Below, piece after piece: positions 47,300 through 59,520 of a stretch of 64,000 nucleotides of DNA. Location of the stretch: the NCBI RefSeq assembly GCF_020921035.1, contig NC_063156.1:24972283-25036282 (forward strand), in the 5' to 3' direction. The notes beneath the pieces were generated by a model. It was given only the letters and a program-made list of their open reading frames with translations, searched no databases and had not been told where the DNA came from. The position numbers and the translations under genes were made by a program. Within the stretch, counting starts at the first letter, position 1. Each line of letters begins with the position of its first letter. This DNA comes from Rhodamnia argentea. Taxonomy: Eukaryota > Streptophyta > Magnoliopsida > Myrtales > Myrtaceae.

Positions 47300-50050
47300 A
47301 TGGGGGTCCTCAGCGAGTCGCTCTGCTTCTGCAAAGGCGTCGGCAAGTCCGAGAGGACCAAGGCCGCCATCTTCTCCGGCAAGTCCCCGGCAATGGCCGC
47401 CGTCTCCGGCTCCGGCACCGGCTTCCTCATTCACCGGAACCTCCTCCTCACCACCCACGCCAGCCTACCCTCCGTGGCGGCCGCCGAGACCGCCGAGATC
47501 CAGCTCCAGAGCGGGGTCGCCGCCACCTTGTTTCCCCATAGGTAACTTGGCTTCCTCGCTGAGTTCGGCTGTTTGATCTGTGCGTTCTTCTGTGGGACTA
47601 GACCTCAATTGGAACCCGCTGTGGCGTTTTGCATTAAAATCGTCAGTGCGGTATAGTTGTGCGAGACTGTTGTTTTGCAGCATCAGGGCCGCGCAGTCAA
47701 CTATATGAACGCTTAGTTAGAAAAACAGGGGAGATACATTGGAGTTTCCTGATAGTCCCCAGTCAAAATTGCAGCTCTTAGAAATTTCTATTTCCATGCC
47801 CCTTTTTCCTGTAGGATCCTCGATGCCATGGTAGATCTGATTTTGGTGGGTCCTTTTTCTGAGAAAAAAAATAAACTAAGTGGAGTTAGTTAGCTAGAGA
47901 AATCTGTGAAGCTTGAATCAGGTCTCGAAGCAATCCTTTCTTTCTCATGACAGATGTTTGTGATAGCGGGTCCTCGATAATAGTTGATGGAGACATCATG
48001 GCTTCATAATCTGTCTGAGTGCGCCTTTGCCACCTATAGCTTCTGGGATTGAATTGTAGACTCAGAGGACACGCGATCTTTACAACTTTAACATAAATCA
48101 TGAAGATGTATCTGTTCTTGGACTGAATATTTAATTTAAATTAGTCCTGAAGTAATTGGCTAAGAATTTTGTTAAACCAAATCTCGAAACGTGTGCTTGA
48201 GATTGGATATACATTTTTTTTTCCTTTTTCTGCCTCAAAATCCATGAGTTCTCTCTATGCTTAAATTTTCATTGTTGAACATATGATCTAATGGATGCTG
48301 CAATTGGGAATTGACCTTCTTTAAATTTCTTTAATAGTCTCCCATTCCTGTCATTGGGAATGGGGATCAACCGAAACGTATATTCTTAGGCATGGAAAAA
48401 GTGCCCCTGTAAATTGGGGTGGGAAGGAGAGGAGCTTCTTGCTGATTTTGGATCTGTGTATGGCCCTATATCAGCAGTCCTCCACATGCTAGAGGAGAAA
48501 AGAATAGTGTCTATGATATCATTAACTTTAATCATGGCCATGCACTAGTCGTCCCTTGATTGAACTATAGGAGCTGCTATTGCCTTTCCTGAGAATCAAA
48601 GTTGTGCTTGCTTTAAGAGTACCCTGTGAGGTTCATGTGTTAATTATATGTTTGCAGGTTTTTTATCACAAGTTCAGTTTTGGATCTTTCAATAGTGGGT
48701 TTAGATACCATTGATGGAGATTCCAATGCCCAGGGTCAGCAGCCTCACTACTTGAAAACTAATGCCAAGCCAAACCTTGACTTGGGCAGCATCGTATACG
48801 TTTTAGGGTTTACGGAGAAAAAGGAATTAACAATTGGAGAGGGAAAAGTCGTTATAGCAACTGATAATCTTATCAAGTTATCAACTGAGGGGGTGGTATG
48901 GAGTCCTGGGTCGGCTGGTTTTGATGCTCAGGGAAATCTTGCATTTATGATATGCGATCCTATGAAACTAGCCACGTCTCCAAACACCAAATCCTCTTCC
49001 ACGTCATCATCATCCTCATCATCATCAAAGAAAGACCTTACGATGCAATTTGGGATCCCTATACCTATTATTTGTGATTGGTTGAACCAGCACTGGGAAG
49101 GCAGCCTTGACGAACTTAATAAACCAAAATTGCCAATCATGCGATTGATGTCTACCGGCCAGAAAAGTGAGCATTCGTGTGCATCCTTCACAATGCGCCG
49201 GGTTTTCAAGTCAACAGAAGCTGATGGTGATGGAACTCCATCTTCTTCAAACCTAATATCCAAATCCAGAGATCCGCCTGGACCGAGTTGCTCCATTGCT
49301 GTAAATATGATCGATCAGGAACAGAAGGCCATTGATCCAGATTCTACACATTTTCAGGGAATCCCAACTCCAGAAATATATGAATCGAGGAAATTGACTT
49401 CCATGCCTGTTCGCAAGAAAGAAGCTGGTCAGATGCAGCTTTTGGATATTAATTTCCCACCAAGAATTGCAAAACCTGCGGTGGCTTTGCTGCCAGCTAA
49501 ACTTCTGCATCGGAGTTCCAACAAGGACTACGTCGAGAAATTGCGCCTGCAGAACCCACTGAGAACAGAAGAAGTGCAAGATGTGGGACTGACCAGTCCG
49601 CATTCGGTTGCCAAGATGGCTTCTACAGGTTCGGTGAACGGGGCCCAGAGTGAGGTCCAGTCTTGCTCATCTCCATTGGAAGCTTCAGAAATGCATTACG
49701 GGTACAGCAGTGAGGAAGAGACTATGTACTCCGCAGAAACTGCCGAGAGCAGGAATTACACTAGCCCTAGAGAGGGGAAGTTTCATCAAGTTGGGAGGAG
49801 TCAGAGTTGTGTGAGCTACAGCAGATGGGGGCCTGCACAGAGAAGCTCAACAGCTCGCAGAGAGTTGCTAGAAAAAGAGAGGAGCTTCATCCACGGGAGA
49901 AAGGTGCATTCACACGGGGCAACTTCCCAAAGGAGCAATGACTACTTCAGCCCTACAGTCTCTTCAATCATGAAGAAGCGGAACAACCCAGAGCAACCTA
50001 GTCGGCCACGACCAAGTGCTGTAAATTCATCACCAAGATGGGCATTTTGA
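47300..50050 (+). CDS. Trypsin-like serine/cysteine peptidase-fold protein (plant family)
   Basis: Two coding exons, 47300-47541 and 48658-50050, total 1635 nt, or 544 residues. The start MGVLSESLCFCKGVGKSERT is family-typical. A trypsin-like core spans about residues 30-235. Candidate catalytic residues are His53 (LLLTTHAS), Asp90 (SSVLDLSIVGLD) and Ser166 in SPGSAGFD, where proteases usually have GxSG. The serine motif is close to, but not exactly, the classical GNSGGP, so activity is uncertain. FGIPIPIICDWLNQHWEG then closes the fold. The long C-terminal half is Ser-rich and low in hydrophobics (SSEEETMYSAETAESRNYTS and similar) and probably disordered. Intron 1 is 1.1 kb and the join is in phase (AG|G). 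Confidence 0.9.
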
Positions 50051-51282
50051 TCATTCCTTGGTGATGCGTCGCCCGAATTATCAGAATCCAAAGTAAATTC
50101 TTTCCCACTGTTGCTATCGCACAATTTTTGGAGTTTTGTGGGCATTTTTATCCAGAACATACACTGTAATTATTGTATTCCTCTGTAGAACGTGCATAGG
50201 ATGAATAAGAGAGAATTAGACTAGGGTTGCTCATCATATGTATTAGTACTCTGGATTTACACTGGTTTATTAATCATTTCAAGATGATCAAGAGAAAAGT
50301 TGCAATATCTCAGGGACCCGTCCTTTCATCACAAGATGCAGGGTTGCAAACCAGATTACTGTTCTCATGATTTCTGTCTGTTTCTCCGACCACAATGTCA
50401 TAAGCAGTTCTTGTTTTCTGTAATGGATGTGAACCACTCGATTCTGCTGAATTGGCTACGAACTTTGAAAGGCATGGCACGTGGGTCTTCAACAAGGCGG
50501 CTATAATCATCCAAGGTTGGCTTCGTTTGCGAAAAACTGGAAACTCGTGCTCGCAATTTTCCTGTGTGTGGATGTAATCGATTCATAGTAGATAGAGGGA
50601 ACCTCAGAACCTTTTCTTGTAGCATCTGCGAGTGTCTCTGTCCTTAACTTGGCCATTGACTGGCTAAGCAATTTCAGATACGATGCGATCGTGTGCCTAA
50701 TTTTCAAGTTGGACTAGCATTAGCCCAGTAACTAAAACAACACTCGTTGACTGTCTGCACTTCTTGCAGTCCTTATGAATCGTCGCAAAGATTTGCTTTC
50801 AATTTTTCCAACCCTTTCCATCAATCGCGACGAGAAGTCCATCTACGAACCCATTGATGCACCTTAAAGCTACCTTACATGTGGCCCCATACATACATAC
50901 ATGTATATAACACGTCTAACTTTCTAAGTACGTTGTGTTTTTCCTTTCTCAAATGTTTATTCACGTAATTTGACTTTGATTAAACGCAAAACACTTCAAA
51001 TGATTTGAAAACATAAAAATATTGACACTAGGAACTGCTTAAATATAACATAATTGGTCTTTTTTTTTTACAAGTGTGCGCGGTTTTTTGAAACTCACTT
51101 TATCATCTTATTTGAATTATTTATCTCGGTCAAACCATCATCTATCTATCTCGGACCAAATAACCATCATACTTATCAGTTGTCAGCAACACTCATCACC
51201 GCGGACCTCTCACATTGGTCATCAGCCGATTGCAAAAAGTTCTAAAATAGTTTGTGGAAGTATATCAGAAATGGTTTCATTC
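50051..51282. other. 3' flank and intergenic
   Basis: About 150 bp after the stop are probably 3' UTR (AATAAG at about 50204). Nothing else is recognised; open frames are short. Confidence 0.4.
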
Positions 51283-51971
51283 AAATGAACAAGCTCTTGT
51301 TCGTGGTTTTCCTCCCGGTGCAGCTTGTTGCAGACCTGACGCCAGCCTCGACGGTCCCTGTTTTTCCACCGGTGCTGCCTGCAGCTGCTCTTTTCAATCC
51401 TGGTTTAAACGCTGCTCTTTCTTTTCTTTGCTTCTGTTGTTTCCTTTGTATTTTGGTTCTCTGTCGATTTCGTGGACAGCTTATCTGATTTCGTGATCAA
51501 CTGCTACTTAGTTTGTAGCTTTTCTCTCCTGATCTAGATCTAGATCTAGATTTGGGTGCTCTTTTATCTCGTTTTAGAGATAGATCTGAGATTTTCAAGA
51601 TGCTCTCTGTATTCCTATAACCCATTGGTGGGATTGTGTTCTTTACACGGTAATGATGCTAGGGACGCGGAACTTTGGCGTGCACTGCCTTTTGGCAAAA
51701 CCGTTCTTACTAAAGAGGAATTTATCGGTGTGTGCTTATCATTGATGATGCGAGATTCGGTGATCGGCCGCTGTATGGGCTTTGATGCCACAACAGATCG
51801 GTCTTTGAGGAATGGGCTAGTAGTCTTTGCAAGCAGTAGCAAGTTGATTCATGTTTCGGATTTGTTTTACTTGTTTTATAGGATTTGCATCTATCTTGAA
51901 GTTATGTACTACTTTCTCTACATGAAATGAAGATGCTCGTTTCGACCAAAACAAAATGAACAAGCTCTTGT
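51283..51971. mobile_element. Retroposed insertion flanked by 18-bp direct repeats
   Basis: AAATGAACAAGCTCTTGT occurs at 51283-51300 and again, identically, at 51954-51971. The 653-bp insert between them is less AT-rich than the surroundings and holds a (GATCTA)n stretch (51531-51551) and a 100-odd codon open frame. It ends in a short A-rich string (CCAAAACAAAA). Long perfect target duplications of this size suggest target-primed retroposition by LINE machinery. I do not recognise the source sequence, so it may be a truncated LINE, a Sadhu-like noncoding retroposon or a retrocopy. Confidence 0.65.
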
Positions 51972-52966
51972 AATTAATGGAACTAGGGTCCGATTCGGAC
52001 TTGAGAACGTAACTTGAAAACCTGATTTGCTCTTTAAATCAGATGGGTTTATTATAAGCCAAAAATCAGCGCTTCATCGAATTCCTGGGTTAGAATGCAA
52101 GTAAAGAGAAGACCGAATCCAAGTTCTTGAACTTCACACACAAGAACCATCTACTGAAAAAACCCCCCCCCTCTTCTAATATTAGGGCAACAAAAATCCA
52201 AATCGTTTGGTCGCTTGGCATACTGAGTCCCTAGTTTTATATTTCGGTTAATTAAATCCTCAATGAATTCCATATCGATGGATGAAGTCGGAAAGTCATT
52301 CGCCGTGACATTTTTGAGACCAAAAAATCCCACACGGCTAACTATAGCATAATCACGTGGCTATTTTCAACAGGTAAAAATTTACCTTAAGAATTCACTA
52401 ATCGAAATCGGTAGTGTCTGCAACTCGATCTGCTAAACATTAATGACCCGGCTGCATTGAACCCCCCCGATCAATCTGTTTCGATACGTGCGTAACGCTC
52501 TCCACCACGCCCATTTTACATACCATCGCAATACACAGCACCAAAATTCAAAAGAAGCCCCTTCCTCCTAGCATCACAGCCGATTCATTCTAAGCTTTGC
52601 CTTCTTGAAGAATCCATCAAGCAATTCTAGACCTTCGCTCTCGAACTTCACACCAGCTCACCATCTTTAATGGCCCAACAGCCTTTTTCCCTCTTTGAGG
52701 CCACAAAGTTACTCAACTCTGTTCAGCTTCTTCCCATTTTTGACCAGGAGCTCACATGGATCCAACAGCTGAAGTTTTGCTTAGAATTTCTAATCCTCAG
52801 TCTGCAGGAAGAATTCAAGCAGCGAACCAAGTATAGTAACATGAGCAGGCGGATTAAATTGCCACGGACCAACTAACTTCTCTTTTGCTGAAGGATGGTC
52901 TGCAAACTGTCCATCAGGCAGTAAATATGAGCACCTGAAATGGGCTAAATGTCACATGACTACGAC
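51972..52966. other. Intergenic upstream of the small secreted protein gene
   Basis: No gene is supported. A run of eight cytosines lies near 52164. The stretch leads into the TATA box at 52967. Confidence 0.35.
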
Positions 52967-52973
52967 TATAAAA
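52967..52973 (+). promoter_or_regulatory. TATA box of the small secreted protein gene
   Basis: TATAAAA lies 71 bp before the start codon at 53038, leaving a leader of about 40 bp if transcription begins 25-30 bp downstream. The match is clean and orientation fits. Confidence 0.65.
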
Positions 52974-53037
52974 TGGGAATGTTTCCCTTGGCTTCTTCGT
53001 GCAAAAGTTAACCGAGCGAAAGACACAGGAAGCTAAC

Positions 53038-53310
53038 ATGGCGAGGACTACCAAACCATCTCTTCTGCTCATTCTCCTTCTCACGGCACTGCTCGCTGGG
53101 ACGTCCGAAGGTGGACGCAAGACACCAGGGAACGACAACGTCTATGTTCCCCAGAACTACTTTGGTTTCTGGCCTTTTCATTTCCTATGGTTCGGGCTCC
53201 CAGGATTCCCCATCATTCACAAGGCTGATGCAGGCAAAGAAGATGCACAGAAAACAGAGGGTAAACGTGGAGTTGCTCCCGCCCTAAAAGCGAGCAGCAG
53301 TTCACCATAA
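53038..53310 (+). CDS. Small secreted protein, 90 residues, function unknown
   Basis: Single exon. The start MARTTKPSLLLILLLTALLA is a strong signal peptide with probable cleavage near TSEGG (about residue 24). The mature part contains YVPQNYFGFWPFHFLWFGLP followed by GFPII, an aromatic- and proline-rich block, then a Lys/Glu/Ser-rich tail. The mature protein has no cysteine, so it is not a defensin-, LTP- or thionin-type peptide. A TATA box sits at a sensible distance. Product and role are unknown; extracellular or wall association is inferred from the signal peptide only. An upstream in-frame ATG-less extension exists, but 53038 is the first ATG. Confidence 0.7.
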   Translation: MARTTKPSLLLILLLTALLAGTSEGGRKTPGNDNVYVPQNYFGFWPFHFLWFGLPGFPIIHKADAGKEDAQKTEGKRGVAPALKASSSSP

Positions 53311-54502
53311 GGACGCACGGCTTGTTGTAGATCAATGTAGCTATGCTGGTAAAAGAACCACAATAAATAATCTCTCCTAGTGATGGATGTAGCCTACTTA
53401 GCAAGGCTAGTGTCTACTGGTGTGCAATGTCCAAGTTGCGGTGTGCCTTGAATATTGTCTAAGCTAGTTGATGTGTGCACGTCCTAAGTTGTGGTGTCTT
53501 CACCCTCATATATTGTCCAAGTTAAGAGGGGTCCTAGGTCTCGTCTAAGCAAGCTGTACTGTCCTATGTTTAATGCAGCTAATCAAATACGAGCGCTTCC
53601 CTCCGTCCCGCCCTCTCCCTTTCTCGAATTTTGCATTGATACAGGCTAGTATATCTTAATAGAACCATTGATTCATGCCAATGGGGAATCCCCACGCCTG
53701 AGCAGAAGTACTAAGCCGTAGATTTAACTGTTGTGATAGCCGTTCTGAATCCATAGCCTGAATCTCTCAGGAACTTCACAAACAATAACATTCATATGCA
53801 AATGGATTGTGGTTGGCTCTTTTGCCAAGCCAGAAATCCGCATTCTATCTAAAACCATACATGAGTTGATGTTCATGCCTTACTCTTGAACTAAAAACTA
53901 GACACTAAAGAGTTCCTTGACAACTAAAACTATTCCAGACTTTGAATCTCATTATTCACTTTAACAATGATGTCTCAAATCATAACTACCATCACTTGGT
54001 ATATCAGATCAGCCTGTACAACAATTTCCCTACTGAGAAGAATCTAATTCAACTGATGTCAAAAATAACTCGTCATTCCTTGCATCTCAAAGCATCAGCA
54101 CGCCCTATAAGATTAATGAGAAGAATGAAAGTAATAAGCAACAACAGCATCAAGAGAGCTGAAACATAATGGATTCAGATGTCATGGCATGGTATATAGC
54201 TTTTATGCCCTGGTGTCGCAAAACAACAATCCCGAAACACATGCCATGACATGGACGGGTGCTATAGATGTTAAGGATGAAAGTCAGGTATGGACTAATG
54301 GAGGCAGCATTGAGACTTCAAAAATATACAGCCACGAAATCAAGTTCGACAACTGCCATATAATTCTATGCTTTCACAGACGCCTTTTTTTTGCGGAGGA
54401 GATACACTTTACAGATCATTCCTAACCAATAAAGTATTTCTCTGCAGTATGGAGTACACGATCAAAGCAAAGAGTAAGCCATCAACAGAGAGAAATCTCA
54501 CT
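53311..54502. other. 3' flanks, intergenic
   Basis: Holds probable 3' UTRs of the secreted-protein gene (+) and of the RING gene (-). Between about 53405 and 53570 there is a loosely repeated text with GTCCAAGTTGCGGTGT, GTCCTAAGTTGTGGTGT and TGTCCAAGTTAAG, three imperfect units. No gene is seen. Confidence 0.4.
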
Positions 54503-57301
54503 TTAACTTGTGGTGGCAGGTAAAAAGACCCTGATGAGATCTTTCATGACGACTCTTTTCCTACATGTAGGGCACTTAGCCTGCGCAGTTATCGCAGCCC
54601 TAATGCAGGCTTTACAAAAAATATGACCACATTTTGTAGATGTCTCCTCAACTAATGGGCCCATGCAGATTGGACAACTGAATGTTGGCTCCTTTGGGGG
54701 CGGCGGCGATGGATTCACCACATTTTCTCTCTGCCATTCAACTTCCACAGGTCACAATAACTTCTATATTCACCTCTGTAACACGAAATATATGCACACA
54801 ACTTCTACTGCAAAATAATTACATTAAGAACAAGTTGCAAGACATACGTCTGCAGGCATTAACACGAGCAGCTATGCACATGTCAACTATGAAGGAGAGC
54901 AATGTGAAAAAAATGCTAGTCACTGCGACCATCCAATCATAATATCCTTGCCAATTAATAAAAACACACAATTTGATCTTATACATCACACCAAAGATGA
55001 ATGACTTCTATAGAACACAAAGCAATTGAGACAAAAGTATGATTGAAGCATCGAGGCACAATAGCACAAGCACAAGCACGAGCAGTTCATGAAGGAATTG
55101 TGAGTTGAACTGCAGAATCTGGTATTGCAAGACTCATTTAAGTGAATGTCCCAACAGAAACACATTCCCATGACCAGTATTTACAATCGATAGCTGTATT
55201 TCCAATAGAACTCATGAGTAGCACAATTGCCTGGAGCAACTTGCAACAGAACTCCTCTAGCACAGACAATAAACATTCTTACAATATAATAAAACAAAGC
55301 TGTGCTGCGGAAATTCTGGTTCAGTGCATCCGATATAGATAAATACTCTGGGTACTTCAATTTTGATGTCTCCCTACCTGATTTCAAGGCTGAAAGTGGA
55401 CCTACCAGTGGCTGTATATATACCGGATTTTCTCAAGAAAGATCAATGAAAGAAATCCCTAAGGACTATTGACCTATTAATCACTAATAAGGCAAATGCA
55501 CTAATCACAGCAATACACGGGTGCTGAAGAAAATCAAAAACCTACTAGTATCAACATGTGACAGAGCATAGTACAGAAAATGGTGAAAGGAAGAGTCAAA
55601 ATCAGTACCACATAATTATTACTGCTTTCCAAATTTATGTAGAGACCGCAGTTTACACTATCTTGATTTGCAGAAGATCTTCGGCGCTTAGGGTTATTGT
55701 GGGCAAACCTTGTGTTATGTTCACCTGCAACAATCAAGAAGAGAAGAAGACAGACCCATGAGTCTGACTAAATAGAGAAGATGCATGATTGATGCAACAG
55801 AGAACAGAGGAAGCATCACACTAGATCAAGAGGCCAGAGATGGTAATAACAAGTTTACCAGGGTGAAACGAAACAAACCGCAAACAGAGAAATGTGATGT
55901 CAATTTGAAAAATTAGATACGAATTTCCAACACTACCATAGTCAACTTTTATACAATGACTCATGTCATGGATCAAACCGTACAACGCTCCAACATCATT
56001 TAAATTGATGAGTCGTCGTTGAGGAATTATAGGGCACTCTGAGACTAAAACATAACCGCTGGTTTCATATTCAAACAACAAGAGACAAAGTATAATCATC
56101 CCAAGTCAAATACTCCAACATACTCCCTTTCCCAACACCCCAAGCAAATACTACAAAGACAGATGACCAAACCACTAGAGTCTAAAGTGCATAACTCCCA
56201 TAAACCTCTTTTGACTGGTAATTAGAAGGTTGACATACTTTAGACAGCAAAGGAATAAAATTTAGCAACATTACAGCAAAAATCAGTGTCTGAGGCAGCA
56301 TAAGCCCACCATTACTAATAGAAGAAAGAGGAGAACGTGCCTAGACTACTTAAAGCATTCAAGCCAGCAAAAATATCAAATGTTCTTTTGATAACCCTTG
56401 AATGCATCAAAATCATATCGAAAGCAGATTATATGTTATAGTCTCAATAGGAGTTCCTTTCCAGTTTTCTTTACCCGGTGGAATTATCCAGCTGCAATTG
56501 CTTTTACAGCCTTTCCACGAACCTCCAAAGACCCTCATCCTATTGAAAAGTGAAAAACAGATGCCAAAGGAAATAGAGGTACTTTTACTCAGCTTATTTC
56601 GGTTCAAAGTAAATTCTTTGACCATCCACCCTTCCATTGCCAGCCCTCCAACATTACCAAGCAACATCCCTTTCAAAGAAGCAACTCTGAAGCATGTAGA
56701 AGTGCATGCACATATTGCAAGAAAAAAAGAGAGAGAGAGAGAGATCGGATTCAAGGCGAAGAAAGATGCTGGAAATTCACTGTCAACCAACCGACAAGTT
56801 CACAGACAAGAAGTCTTGGGGGATCACAGATGAGAAAAATACATATGTACACCTGCACACTGGGATGCAGACAACTGCCACAGCAATGTGAAAAAGTTCA
56901 AGTACCTGACTCTACATCAACCACGACAGTCCTTGACTGATTCCTCCGGGATTTGTTTTTCGCCTATACAATGAAAACACAAGTCATATATAGCAGCTCC
57001 TCCTAAATGAATGCTAAACATAGCAACAGACAAAAGCATGTAACCAGAGTTATACTTCAGCAAATGCCCTGGGTGAACAAAAGGCAACATCATCATCAAT
57101 GGCCTCAACATCAATTGTAGCATGCTGCAGGGGTTGTTGCCCCTGATTGCTATCCTCCACTTGCTGAGCCACAACTTGAGTTGAAGTACCTTCATGATCC
57201 CGGTTTTCAACAGGTGGCTCATTGTTAAGGTCTAAATTCAGTCCTGCTTTTCGACGCCGATATCCTCTTAGAGGAGGATTTTTGGTCATCTGAGTGCTCA
57301 T
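54503..57301 (-). CDS. RING-finger E3 ligase with EAR-like and SUMO-interaction-like motifs
   Basis: Proposed exons, minus strand: 57301-57056, 56963-56906, 55724-55609 and 54730-54503. They total 648 nt, or 215 residues. The C-terminal C3HC4 RING uses Cys159, 162, 174, His176, Cys179, 182, 193 and 196 (CPICMGPLVEE, KCGHIFCKAC, CPTCRKRV). Residues about 21-30 read LNLDLNNEPP, which contains a DLNxxP-type EAR motif. Residues about 95-100 (VVVDVE) after RNQSRT resemble a SUMO-interaction motif. A basic cluster (NNPKRRRSS) suggests nuclear location. RING with SIM-like patches resembles SUMO-targeted ligases such as RNF4/Slx8, which is inference. The RING exon and exons 1-2 are firm. The end of exon 3 (NCGLYINLESSNNYV then donor GTACTG) and the acceptor of exon 4 (GGCAG|AGAGAAAAT) are my best in-phase choices. 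Confidence 0.75.
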
Positions 57302-59055
57302 GCTAATCTCCCAATTCGAGCTCTCAAAACCCAAGAAAAAATAGCTGTTCAAGAAAAAGGAAAAATAACAATTTGATAAATCGTAATCTCAACACCCACC
57401 GCCACCCCCTAAAAAAAAATAATAATTCATTAATAAAAAATCTCAAATTTCTCGCTTCTTAATGTCATTCATCTCTTAATGACAAGCAATTTATGCAATG
57501 TTACAAGCAAGCAGCATTCAGATGAGACAATCACTAAATCTTTGCCTCATATACTTCGTCCTATTGGTTTTTACAAATCATTTCCAATTTGCTTTATACC
57601 AAAAACGGTATTGCGCAAAGGGCACACAGATTAAATCATAAAAACACTAAAAATAAGAAAATGACAACGCAAGACTAACTGCGGCTCCATAACCTCTGTT
57701 AACACTAAAACGTCAGGGTAAATAAGAGACCCATAGTCCACTTCCACGGACGTAAAAGAAGCCCCATTATTAACACTAAGCACAAGGCAACAGAGACGAA
57801 TGAGCGACAAAAATAGGGATTCCATGCAAGTTTCTTCACCTCGAAATATGACCCACACAATTGGTTCCACGTCCCGGTCTAAAAGGAAATGAAATACGAT
57901 TGTTTCACGGAAATGAACATAAAGGTGTCTCCTTTACCGACCATCACTCCGTTTCTCAACCCTCGCGTCAACAATCGGCAAAAGGCAAAACAAAATCTCG
58001 TCGAAATCTTCCATCAACAGTCGGATCACAAACCGAGGGGGGGAAAAATAAAATCAAAAAACAAATGGGCATCAAATTAATCAGGCAAAATCAAACACCG
58101 ATAAACCCTAAGCCACCGCCTATTCCCTGGAAAAAGTTAAGAAACGATAAAACAAAAAAAATTTTTTTTTAAAAAAAAGCCCTCAAAAGCCATTATAATA
58201 GACAAGAGCTCGGAGATCGTACCTTGAGAACCTGATTCAGGAAAAGAATGAGACTTTCAGAAATCAGGACGGAGAAGACCGGATCGACAATTTGAGAAGA
58301 TAGAGAGTGATCGAGAGAGCGAGAGAGAGAGAGAGAGAGAGACGAATTTATGTGGGGGCGTCGTCGCTGAAGAGACAGATAAAAAGAGCGTGAAGAAGAG
58401 AGAGGGGGAAGGAGAGGCCCGACAGGGTCAACATAATTATAAGGTCTCGGAAAGAGAGTAGAAGGAAGGAAGGAGAGGGGGGTTTTCGTCATTACAGCAA
58501 GTTGACGTCTGCACATATGTAACACACGACCGTTGATTCGACGGACCGCTGCCACGTATCGTCCGCGTCGTCCGTAGATGAGATGGAAGATTTTTTTTTT
58601 TCGAAAGAAGAAAGACATTTGCTTTTTTTTTTCTTTCGAAAAAGAATAAAGACGTTAAAAAGTGTGTTTTTGCCTGTTTTTCCATTTTTTTGATGTTATT
58701 GAGGGCCTCATTATAGGCCGAAAAAAAAAAACTAACATTTTGATTCTCTTCAAATAATTGGAAAAAGAATATATCCTAACTTTCAATTACCAATGAAAAA
58801 ATTACATATAATTCCCTATATGGTATGAACTTAGAAAGATTTCACGTGTTTTGTGTTAATAATGATCCTTATGTTAGCACATGAAGTTTGAGATATGAAC
58901 ATTGAAAAGTTTGACGTATTTCACCTTGTATGAAAATCGCATGTGAAAACCGTAATTTTTTTTTTTCTAGAGAAAAGTAAAAATAAGTTTAGACACGTAA
59001 TTTATTTTTTTTCTTTTATTTTTAATTTTAATACATGAATAATAATATTTTTTTT
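57302..59055. other. RING gene leader and intergenic
   Basis: The RING gene leader probably spans an intron from about 58220 (a GTACGATC-type donor in minus-strand sense) to just above 57301. A (GA)n tract at about 58318-58341 lies in the leader. The AT-rich rest (58680-59055) contains no gene. Confidence 0.4.
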
Positions 59056-59520
59056 GGAAAAAATTTCAAATAAGGAATCGAAGTGCCAATGTTTTTTGCA
59101 AATAATTGATTTGAAATAGATCTTGTTTCAAAAAATGGCTTAAAATGCTTTTTATTATTTCAAAAAATGATTTGATCAAGGGTATTTTCGTCATTAGTAT
59201 TTTCTAATTTTTTTTCTTTTTTCCCCTTTTTTTTCCGTCGGTGGTTGGTCTTAGGCTGAGCAAGGCCACCCTCGACAACCATAGGGAAGGGTCGGCCTCA
59301 CTTGGGCAGGGCAAGCGTCAACCCGCCCGATTTGGCAAGGACCGCTCTTATCGATCGTAATAAAGAAAACAAAGGAAATGGAAAAAATGAAAAGTAGAAA
59401 AATAATAAAAGAGTAAATGACGAAAATGCCATTGGTCGGATCCCTTTTTGAAACAATGAGGGCACTTCAGGCAATTGTTTGAGAAAACGAAAGCACTTGC
59501 AGCACTTATTTGAAATTTTC
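59056..59520. repeat. Foldback (MITE-like) element, copy F
   Basis: The left end GGAAAAAATTTCAAATAAGG and the right end TTATTTGAAATTTTC are inverted copies. The arms carry GTTTCAAAAAATGGCTTAAA and inverted TTTTTGAAACAATGAGGGCA units. The core (about 59235-59345) has GC-rich text with GGCTGAGCAAGGCCACCCTC and GGCCTCACTTGGGCAG, shared with copy E. Both ends are well defined and no frame is intact. A T-rich tract precedes the element. Confidence 0.7.

Noticed and set aside
51556-51930. 124-codon + frame inside the retroposed insert
   Set aside because: No start context, no similarity that I recognise, and it lies inside an insertion with likely non-coding origin. A coding reading is not supported.
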